Below are positions 23,974 to 30,756 of a stretch of DNA of 64,000 nucleotides, piece after piece. The notes under the pieces were generated by a model. It saw nothing but the letters and a program-made list of their open reading frames with translations. It did not search any database and was not told the origin of the DNA. A program made the translations under genes and the position numbers. How positions within the stretch are numbered: the stretch's first letter is position 1; each line of letters opens with the position of its first letter. Source of the DNA: Aphelocoma coerulescens (lineage: Eukaryota > Chordata > Aves > Passeriformes > Corvidae); contig NW_027183604.1 in NCBI RefSeq assembly GCF_041296385.1, positions 62,001-126,000 on the forward strand. The letters run 5' to 3'.

Positions 23974-25332
23974 CTATATCTCAAAGATGGCCTTCATTTC
24001 GATGTCGCTCACAGTTTTCATATTCCCAGAATCTTTTGTTAGGCAATCATATTTATAAGGCTTTCCTGTTTCATCTTCCCCAACATCTCCCCCGTTCTGA
24101 TGAACAACTAAGATATTAGATACAGTCCTACTCGTTATTTTTTGCACACACTGAAGCATACAAGGTACTGCTACTAAAACTATAATTATTACTACTAGAA
24201 TAATCAAGCCTATTTTACAGAGTTCCCTTAGCCAAGGTGCAAAGCTCCAATCATCAAACAAACTGTCCAGCCAAGACGGGTCATCTGTTCTAATTTGGTT
24301 AGCTAGATCCTTTAGGTTTTGTAGCTGTTTGTGAATGGAAACAGAATGATCGGATAAGTTCATACAGCATAATCCTTCAAAATCTTCACAGCCGTGCCCA
24401 TGTGCTAATAAAAGATAATCAACGGCAGCTCTATTTTGTAAAGTGGCATGTCTGACTGCCTCTTCATCGGTTAACAGATCACTGATCATAGTAGAGGTGG
24501 CATTTACCTCCTTGCTGAGCCAACATCCCAACTTGTTTAACTGTTTTAAAGCAATTGAGGAGCTTAACTGAGGTAGAAAAATGCTTGCAACAATTGATTT
24601 TCCAGAGTTCCAAGGGTGGAAGTCACTATCACAGTCACTATCGTACTGATGTCCCCAGGAAGATCTGATCTTTCTGCTTTTCTTTTTGATTACCTCTTTG
24701 ACACTGGGAGCAATAATTGTAAGTTGTCCCAGAGCACAAGGGCCACCATCTATTTTTGAAGGTATACCTTGCCAGGCCCTGTCTCCACAGATGAGCCAAA
24801 TTCCTCTGGGGAATCGAATAGGAAGTTTGCTAAAACGATCTGCATGAGGTTCGTCATATATAAGAAGCTTAACTTGACTACACCAAGAAGTTACATTGCT
24901 ATAAGCTGGGTGATATGGGGTAACATTTAAATGGGGACCGTTTTCTCCTTGAAAGTGAAAGAAATAGCAGGTATCCATAGTTAACGAACCTAGGATTTCT
25001 AGCTCTTGAAGGTCAGATTTATCAATTTTAGAATTATCAATATAAGTTTGGTGTCTATGGCTGGGAGTTGGAGATACATGATGATCGTCATATGGCCAAT
25101 ACTTATCAAGAGTAATATTATCAAAACCTTCTGGAAGAGGTACTCCAACTAAACAGGTTGAAAAAGGTTTGTCAGGGCTTGTGTCAGATAGACAGATGGT
25201 ATCGGAGCCTGCGGATTTGGCTAAAGCAACCCAGACATTTGTCTTTGGTTGATTCACAGGTAAAGCTTCACTACAAAAACTAAAACAAAAGAATAAAAGC
25301 AACATGCACGTGCGCAAATGAGAAAACTCCAT
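23974..25332 (-). CDS. env: env, open, alpharetrovirus-type glycoprotein
   Basis: 452 codons from the first ATG; the frame is open a little upstream but without another ATG. A signal peptide occupies about residues 1-21 (LLLFFCFSF core). The surface subunit ends at a minimal furin-like site RKIR at 220-223. The transmembrane subunit has cysteines at 234 and 270 bracketing a hydrophobic stretch, the internal fusion loop layout of avian alpharetroviruses. It also has a heptad-like helix with LQNRAAVDYLLLA at 298-310, a CX6CC motif (Cys315, 322, 323), a membrane anchor at about 374-392 and a tail of about 55 residues. N-glycosylation motifs are at 72, 136, 146, 277 and 325. Residues 417-452 are encoded by the LTR. 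No stop or frameshift is seen. Whether it is expressed or functional cannot be told from sequence. Confidence 0.9.
   Translation of the reverse strand: MEFSHLRTCMLLLFFCFSFCSEALPVNQPKTNVWVALAKSAGSDTICLSDTSPDKPFSTCLVGVPLPEGFDNITLDKYWPYDDHHVSPTPSHRHQTYIDNSKIDKSDLQELEILGSLTMDTCYFFHFQGENGPHLNVTPYHPAYSNVTSWCSQVKLLIYDEPHADRFSKLPIRFPRGIWLICGDRAWQGIPSKIDGGPCALGQLTIIAPSVKEVIKKKSRKIRSSWGHQYDSDCDSDFHPWNSGKSIVASIFLPQLSSSIALKQLNKLGCWLSKEVNATSTMISDLLTDEEAVRHATLQNRAAVDYLLLAHGHGCEDFEGLCCMNLSDHSVSIHKQLQNLKDLANQIRTDDPSWLDSLFDDWSFAPWLRELCKIGLIILVVIIIVLVAVPCMLQCVQKITSRTVSNILVVHQNGGDVGEDETGKPYKYDCLTKDSGNMKTVSDIEMKAIFEI
24086..24096 (-). other. Polypurine tract of the ERV
   Basis: Sense sequence AACGGGGGAGA directly before the TG of the 3' LTR, the place where plus-strand DNA priming occurs. 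Unusually, it lies inside the env reading frame, coding Asn-Gly-Gly-Asp in the Env tail. Confidence 0.85.
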
Positions 25333-25386
25333 TCTTTTCTTGAGCTGTTTTTGGCAGATCACTTTCTTCTGGTGATTCTGCGCAGT

Positions 25387-26538
25387 TCAGGTCTGGGTGC
25401 TTGCTTCCTGGCTTCCACTTGCAGAGTCACTGGCTGGTGTGGTGGCATCAGCAGGCTTTGATGCGAGGTATGGCTTCACGTTTTTTGCTGGAACCCACTT
25501 GATTCCTTCACCTGTGGAAACACATGCAAACCCCTTCCCCCACATTATAAGATTGTATGGTCCTTCTATTTTTCCTGAGTCTAGATTTTTAATCAAAACT
25601 GGGGGGCGCTCTTTCAGTTTTGCTTTTTTGTTGTTCAAAAAATGTCTATAAATGGGGGGATCAGGCTCTTCTGCAGAGCTATTCAAAAAATTGTAAACAT
25701 ACAAAGCCTTGTTCAACCTCCTTTGAGGTGTATCCTGGACTTCTCCCCCTCTCTGTTGATCTAAAATGCGTTTTAGGGTTTGATGTGTTCTTTTTAGGGT
25801 ACTTTTTAGCAGTTGTTTAAGATACGGTGAGCAAATACCACTATCTCTTACAGCCCTTCTTAGTTCTTTAATTTCGTGAGTGGGGATGGGAACCCACGTT
25901 TTGGGACTGTCAGGCTGTTGGCTAGCTATCACAGGCTTAGCTAATAGACTTTCATCTTTACAGCTTTGGAGTCTTATTTCATGCCAATCTGTTAATTGAG
26001 AATAATCTGAGCACTTTGGAGGATTTTTTGATTCAGAAAGTAGCGCTAACAAACTCTCAGAACTCGTTTTCTCCTTATGGGTTGCAAGATCCCAGCCGCT
26101 CGCTGGCGGGACTCTGGGGCTCATTGCAAACAAATCTGGCTGCTTTTCAGGGTTTCCTGGTGTTAGATTTAAAGCATCAGCTCGGGCAGAGCGGCTCTCC
26201 GTCTTCCCTGCCACTGGAGCTGCACCACTGCCCTCCGTTCCCCCCCTGTTTGCGGCTTGTGAGGCGAGGCTGAGCTGCGCGGAGGGATGTTGCTGGGCGG
26301 CGGTAGCCGAGGGATACAGCTGTGCGGTGCCGGAGGGCCCCGGCGGGGGCGGCGATGGCACTGCCGATCTCCGCGGTGGCGGGCGAGGAGGCGGGGGGGC
26401 CGCGAGCAACCGGCTCCGCGGCAGCGGGCGAGGGGGTGCGGGTGGCTCTATTGAAGGCGAGGTGAAAGCCGTGGGGGGCGGTGGCGGAGCTAGTTCCGTG
26501 AGCAGTGCTGTGGTTGGAGAAGTGTGAGCGTGCGTGGG
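25387..26538 (-). pseudogene. gag-pol: gag remainder fused in frame to the integrase C-terminus across a large deletion
   Basis: Open in the same frame as the upstream gag part. It starts with more Pro-rich sequence (to about 26300), then a linker, then the start of capsid at about 25940-25801 (WVPIP, IKELRRAV, GICSPY). At about 25800 it switches without a frame break to the end of integrase: a helical stretch with LNKALYVYNFLN, then the C-terminal DNA-binding domain with WGKGFACVST at 25542-25513 and KWVPAKNVKPYL at 25500-25465. Everything between (the rest of capsid, nucleocapsid, protease, reverse transcriptase, RNase H and the integrase zinc and catalytic domains) is missing. Normally these products come from different frames linked by ribosomal shifting, so the in-frame join is accidental or selected. 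The stop is 54 bases before the env ATG. Confidence 0.87.
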
Positions 26539-27903
26539 TTACGCCATCAGGTCAACGTGGCGGACTGTGATGGCCGCTGTCTGTGTGTCGGGGAGAGCGG
26601 GAGGTGGCAGGGCTGTCCCGTCGGCAGGAGACGATCCCGGGGCTGCGGGAGGCGGGAGGGCCGGCGTGGAGGCGGCGGGAGTATGTTGCGGTGGGGCCAT
26701 GGCGAACGGTGGGCCAGTCGGCGGCTGGACCGCGGCGTGCTGCCGCTGGGAGTTTGCAGGCTGGGCTGGTGTGGCTGCCGGCGCGGCGGTGCCAGGAGAC
26801 GGGGCTGGAGCAGCGGCAGGCACGGGAGAGGCAGCAGCCATCTGTGTAGGCGCTGCAGCGCCGGCACCAGGTGGCTGGCGGGGCTGGGGCGCTCCGTGTC
26901 CCACGGACGCGGACGGGACGTTGACCACCACCGGCGCCGTGTCGGTGGCGGCGAGGGGGACCTGGGGGGCTGGAAGAAGGGTCGCCGCCTGGCTTTGCGG
27001 GGGGCCGGCTATGATGGTGGCTACAGCCATAACAGGCGCGGCTAGGGGAGCGGTAGGACCCGTAGGTGGCTGGGGAGCAGCCGCTGGCCCCGCGGGGCTA
27101 TCGGCGGGGGGCGGGGCCGCGAAGGCGCTGGCGGACGGGGTGGGAGGAGCGAGGGACGGGGCCGCGAAGACGCTGGAGCCGAGGGCGGGGACCGCGGGAG
27201 CCGGGGCAGCAGGGAGGAACGGGATGGGGGGGGCGGGGATGGGGGGAGCGGTGGAGGGGGTCGTAGGGTCCGGTGGGACAGGGGTGACGGCTGCCAGGAC
27301 AGCGGGGGCGGGGGGCGGGGCGGCACGAGTCAGTCGGACCGCGGCTACCGGAGCCGCGAGAGGCGGGACAGCAGGGACTAACGGGACCGTGGGGGTGGAG
27401 ATGACGGGGGCGGTGGGGGGGGCGGTGGAGTCCGGTGGGGCAGGGGTGACCGGTGCAGGGACCGCGGGGGGGTGGGGCGGGGCGGCACGAGACAGCTGGA
27501 CCGCGGGTACCGGAGCCGTGAGGTCCGGCGGCGGGGCGGGGGCCGTGCCCGGTTGCAGGCTCGCGGCGGCAAGGGGCGGGCTCGCAGCAGGAGCGGGACC
27601 CGGCGAGGTGGCTGCTGCGGGCGGCGCCTTCGCAGCAAACAGCTCCACGAGCGCTCTGCAAGCCGGGACCAGCTCCGCGGCAGCCCAATCCCGGCGGGAG
27701 ATATTATTAAAGAGTTTAACCCGAACTGTGTCCCAGAAGTCTCTTGTAAAGACGGCTGAACGGTCAGCATTTGGGAAATTAATCAGAGTCCATTCTAAGA
27801 GGTTTTTTAGCTCCTGTTTAGGTAATTGACTTGGACCGGAGCTTAGTAAGTACTTAAGTTGTTTATAGAGATGTCTGTCATGGGCAGAGTGAGTTTGTCC
27901 CAT
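26539..27903 (-). pseudogene. gag: gag, 5' part: matrix and Pro/Ala-rich region, ends at a premature stop
   Basis: 454 codons from an ATG in good context. The protein starts Met-Gly-Gln-Thr, giving a Gly-2 for N-myristoylation. Residues 1 to about 90 look like a betaretroviral matrix (basic helices, WTLINFP and FWDTV words), which targets Gag to the plasma membrane. From about residue 93 it is almost only Pro, Ala, Thr, Val and Ser, and the DNA is strikingly G+C-rich. Two PTAP words, the class that recruits TSG101 for budding, are at 163-166 and 283-286. A segment at about 137-181 is repeated at 191-233 (period 54 residues). The frame stops with TAA at 26539-26541, but Pro-rich sequence and then capsid continue in the same frame, so the stop is a lesion and not the natural end. 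Confidence 0.88.
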
Positions 27904-27919
27904 TATTGACCAGTATGAT

Positions 27920-27927
27920 ACTCACCT
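27920..27927 (-). promoter_or_regulatory. Splice donor for subgenomic env RNA
   Basis: Sense AG/GTGAGT is a full consensus 5' splice site, with GT at 27925-27924, about 20 bases before the gag ATG. Retroviruses make env RNA by splicing from such a leader donor. The acceptor was not identified. Confidence 0.7.
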
Positions 27928-28027
27928 AGATGTCGCAGGGGGCAGGGTCCTTAATCAGAAGTCCGTCGTGGGGGGCTGGCCAGGCTCTCCACACGGCGCT
28001 CAGGACGCTGCTGTCGGGTCCCTCCTC

Positions 28028-28440
28028 AGAGCTCCGGTTTCAGGCGTCGCTTGGCAACGGCTTTCCGTGCTCGGGACCTCGCAGGTGTCTCCACTCAGAG
28101 CTCCAGCGCGGGCGGTGCTGAGCAATACCCGCCTGTGCTCGGGCGCGCGGCTGGATCCCTCCTAAGAGCTCCGGTCTGCACTGCTTAGCAGCGTGTCCGT
28201 GCTCGAGGGGTACCACGGCAAACTTCCTCAAAGAGCTCCAGGTAACCGCTGCGCAGCAGTGGCCGTCTGTGCTCGAGGACTGCCAGGCAATTTCCTCCCT
28301 CCGAGAGCTCCAGGTAATTGCTACGAAGTAACGGCTCCCCGTGCTCGAGGGCTGCCTCAGCAGAGTTATAGAGCTCCGGCTTTTACGCTGCGCAGCAACG
28401 GTATGCCGTGCTCACGACACGTTCCAGGTGGCTATAACTG
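28028..28440 (-). repeat. Six degenerate ~68-bp tandem repeats in the ERV leader
   Basis: On the plus strand the word agagctcc recurs at 28028, 28097, 28165, 28232, 28304 and 28370, with spacings of 69, 68, 67, 72 and 66 bp. Each is followed by a variable middle, usually containing cagcaacgg- or gcgcagcag-like words, and then cgtgctcg or tgtgctcg. As RNA (minus strand) each copy reads GAGCACGG, then a small self-complementary word (such as CGGAAAGCCG, GCTGCGCAGC or CTGCTAAGCAG), then GGAGCTCT. The copies are clearly related but diverged, unlike the LTRs, so the array is older than this insertion. Confidence 0.85.
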
Positions 28441-28502
28441 GTCTTTTAGTTACCGTCCATGGCGAAGTCTCTCACAGGTGGAAGAAGCTGAATCAGGCCT
28501 TC

Positions 28503-28520
28503 ACTCACGTTTGGGCGCCA
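28503..28520 (-). other. Primer-binding site, lysine-tRNA type
   Basis: Sense TGGCGCCCAAACGTGAGT, three bases (AAC) after the CA of the 5' LTR. The first ten bases fit the 3' end of tRNA-Lys(1,2) used by betaretroviruses. After that it has one extra A and then departs. The usual spacer is two bases; here it is three. This is either a drifted lysine site or an adaptation to a bird tRNA. Confidence 0.8.
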
Positions 28521-28523
28521 GTT

Positions 28524-29354
28524 TGTCGAAATTGATGGCGATGATGGTGATGAGGGTGTGGGTTCGGTCGGGCCGGCTGGAGATGGACGGCGACGAGAGA
28601 TCTCTATAAGCAGGTCTTTGGAGCATGCAGTTTATTGCAGAGGGCGTGGGTACAGGGGCACTGCTTAGAGCTGCCAGCTGCAGCTCCAAGCAGGCCCAAG
28701 GTGTAAGAGAGGGAGAGAGAGTGAGCGAGAGAGCTAGAGCAAGAGGCTGAGAGCTAAGAGTGTAAAGAGCAAGAGAGACAAACTAAGAGGAGAGCTGAAT
28801 TAAGAGGAAGAAGAAGAGCAAGAGAGTTACTAAGAGAGCTACTAAGAGGAGAAGAGCATTACTAAGAGAGCTACTAAGAGAGTTACTAAGAGCGTTACTA
28901 AGAGGAGAAGAGCATTACTAAGAGGAGAGGAGTTAAGAGAGCGAGGAGCTTGTTACAATACAATAAATCATCTTCTGTAGTGAATATTCTAATTCTCAGT
29001 AGCCAATCTAATACAAGGTACAAATCCTATAGCATTTACATACAGCCTATAAGAGTTCTTACATTACCATAGAGTGTTACATTTTAACTTCTAAAAACTA
29101 CTCTTTGGACCCCTTCTGCTGAGCTAGTAGGGTCTGCTCTGACCCTTGGACCTGTCTGCAAGCAGAGGGTATTGTTCAATCAAGAGGGGATTACCTTCAG
29201 CCGGCTATACCATTGTTTTCCAGTTGTTCAGTAACTAAGACTCTATATCTCAAAGATGGCCTTCATTTCGATGTCGCTCACAGTTTTCATATTCCCAGAA
29301 TCTTTTGTTAGGCAATCATATTTATAAGGCTTTCCTGTTTCATCTTCCCCAACA
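28524..29354 (-). mobile_element. 5' LTR of the ERV, 831 bp
   Basis: On the minus strand it runs from TGTTGGGGAAGATG to AATTTCGACA. The AATAAA polyadenylation hexamer is at 28631-28636. A 246-bp pyrimidine-rich block (sense strand) lies at about 28704-28949. An ATTGG (inverted CCAAT) lies upstream of the block; no clear TATA box was found, so I do not place the U3/R border. The sequence matches the other LTR throughout, except for one C missing near 28573. Because both LTRs are alike it also contains a copy of the env 3' end (29243-29354), which is not a gene here. Confidence 0.95.
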
Positions 29355-29359
29355 ACAAA
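29355..29359. repeat. Target-site duplication, right copy (acaaa)
   Basis: The five bases directly after the CA of the right LTR. The array resumes as ggctctcctggg, exactly as in uninterrupted units. Confidence 0.92.
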
Positions 29360-30756
29360 GGCTCTCCTGGGAGCCACGGGTCACAAAGCACCGTGGGCTC
29401 TGTGCAGCCCCGCTGTGTCACAATGGCCGCTGGCTTCCACGAGCCCCCGCAGTGTCCCAGTGGGCCCCGTGGCTTTAGGAGTGGGTGGCTGGGAGTTGGT
29501 GCCAGCGGCTGGGGGAGCAGCAGCAGGGACTGTGTGTGGACAGTGCCATGGCCACTTGTGTGGCCACTGGTGTCTCTGTGCCAGGCACAGCCGTGGTGTG
29601 TAACACCGGTTCTGGGTCCTTTGGCTGTGCAGGTGGCAGTCACGGCCTGGAGCAGGGCTGCTCCCGGGGGACAGCCTGGGGCAGGAGGCTGCTGGAGATT
29701 CATTCCCCACACTCCTTGTCATGAGGTGCTCAGAGTGATTGGAAAGGCTGTTGGCAGCAGGCAGTTCTCTGGGTTCAAGCTGTGGAGCTGTCAGCGGGAA
29801 TGCAAAGGCCAAGCTGGTGAGCCTTTTGTCCTGGTGCCTTTAGTGTGTGAGCAGTCCCTGGTGCCGTTGTCTTTGGATCCTGAGTGTGGGAGAGGCAAGG
29901 CTTAGGATGGTGCGTAGAGCTGAGAAGGAAAGTGCCGAGAGCAGCATGTGTGCTGCTGCTTTGAGGGGTGCAGTTGAAGTTGTAGGCAGCAAGAGCTTTC
30001 TCAGCTGGCCCTTTTGTGAGCTCTGCTTTTGCCAGATGACTTCCATCTTACCCTCTTACCATCTTAGCCTCTCATTTTTGCATATCCCAAACCCCCTTCC
30101 AAACATCCAGCAGCTGCTTGTAAAGAAGAAGTCCTAGAACAAAAAGCCAGTGCTGCCTTTCATAGCCCCTTTGCTGTCTATGAAGTAGAGGAAAGAAGCT
30201 AGTGAGACGCACTTTCTTTCTCAACTCCATAGAGCGCATCCTTCTCTCAAGGTGGCAGAGTCCTTGGCGGAAGTGAAGCATCTGCAGCTGCAGTTCAGAC
30301 TGAGAGATGTGCCAGGACAGGAAACATTTGCTGACCTTCCCTGTTCCCTGTGCAACATGATTCTCGCATCCCAGTCACTTTCACATACCTTCGGTATCCC
30401 TGAGTCCAAGCAGCTAAAGCTCACAGAGACAGAAGTGTCAGGAAGGAAAACGTTGCAAAAGCACCCCCTTCTCTTATCAGCATATAAATTGTGCACAACA
30501 GGCTGCGGCACCGAACCTTCCTTCTCAGATAGACATGCCATCACACTTTTCACTCTTGCAGCTCGGTTGAAAAGCTCCAGCAGCTGCTCCCGCAATAGCA
30601 AAAGGTTCTAGAAGTGAAAGCCAGTTTGGGGCTGCACCTTCTCCTTGCCGCATGTAAGCCACACCAAACTCCCTGATGCACTCTGTCCTCCCCTTCTCAA
30701 AGGAGTAGACGGTGGCATCAGGACACACCTGTGTCCCAGCAGCTGGGTGCCCAGCC

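Larger units (their letters stand above)
23254..24085 (-). mobile_element. 3' LTR of the ERV, 832 bp
   Basis: The same sequence as the 5' LTR plus one C in the run gggcccggctgg near 23304. AATAAA is at 23362-23367 and the pyrimidine-rich block at about 23435-23680. Its first 112 sense bases hold the last 36 codons and stop of env. The purine tract abuts its U3 end at 24086. Confidence 0.95.
27904..28502 (-). promoter_or_regulatory. Untranslated gag leader (about 600 nt)
   Basis: Sequence between primer site and gag start. It contains six degenerate repeats (28028-28440) and a strong splice donor just before gag. This is where retroviruses place genome packaging and dimerisation signals. No open frame of note lies on the sense strand. 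Confidence 0.8.
23254..29354 (-). mobile_element. Endogenous retrovirus, internally deleted, betaretrovirus-like with alpharetrovirus-type Env
   Basis: A 6101-bp provirus inserted in unit 11, read on the minus strand: 5' LTR, primer site, leader, gag, a gag/integrase junction, env, purine tract, 3' LTR. Both LTRs begin TG and end CA. Most of capsid, all of nucleocapsid, protease, reverse transcriptase and RNase H, and the integrase zinc-finger and catalytic domains are absent, so the copy is not autonomous. A full-length relative would be several kilobases longer. Gag and integrase look like class II (beta-like) elements, while the transmembrane half of Env has the cysteine arrangement of avian alpharetroviruses. 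Only one of 26 units carries it, so it arrived after the array had spread or has not been copied since. Confidence 0.95.
22383..30756 (+). repeat. Macrosatellite unit 11, 2268 bp, split by the ERV
   Basis: Array sequence occupies 22383-23253 and 29360-30756, with five monomers at 22817-23191. The ERV plus its duplicated 5 bp account for exactly 6106 extra bases. The insertion lies 62 bp beyond the last intact monomer, inside a decayed monomer copy. The right-hand part carries gagagcagcatgtgtg, a variant of units 1, 3 and 7, so the two halves belong to one left-type unit. Confidence 0.95.

Noticed and set aside
25333..25362. Env start at 25362
   Set aside because: That codon is GTG; the first ATG is at 25332 and directly precedes a good signal peptide.
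26534..27829. 431-codon plus-strand open frame antisense to gag
   Set aside because: It lies opposite the G+C-rich Pro/Ala-rich gag region, where stop codons are rare on both strands; its composition (Gly/Ala/Arg) is the mirror of that bias.
26539..27903. TAA at 26539 as the natural end of gag
   Set aside because: Pro-rich sequence and then recognisable capsid sequence continue in the same frame downstream, so the stop interrupts gag.
24086..28523. Autonomous, intact retrovirus
   Set aside because: Capsid (most), nucleocapsid, protease, reverse transcriptase, RNase H and the integrase core are deleted, and gag carries a stop.
29243..29354. Second env 3' fragment at the right end of the ERV
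   Set aside because: It is the U3 copy of the env tail present in any LTR of this element, not a separate gene.
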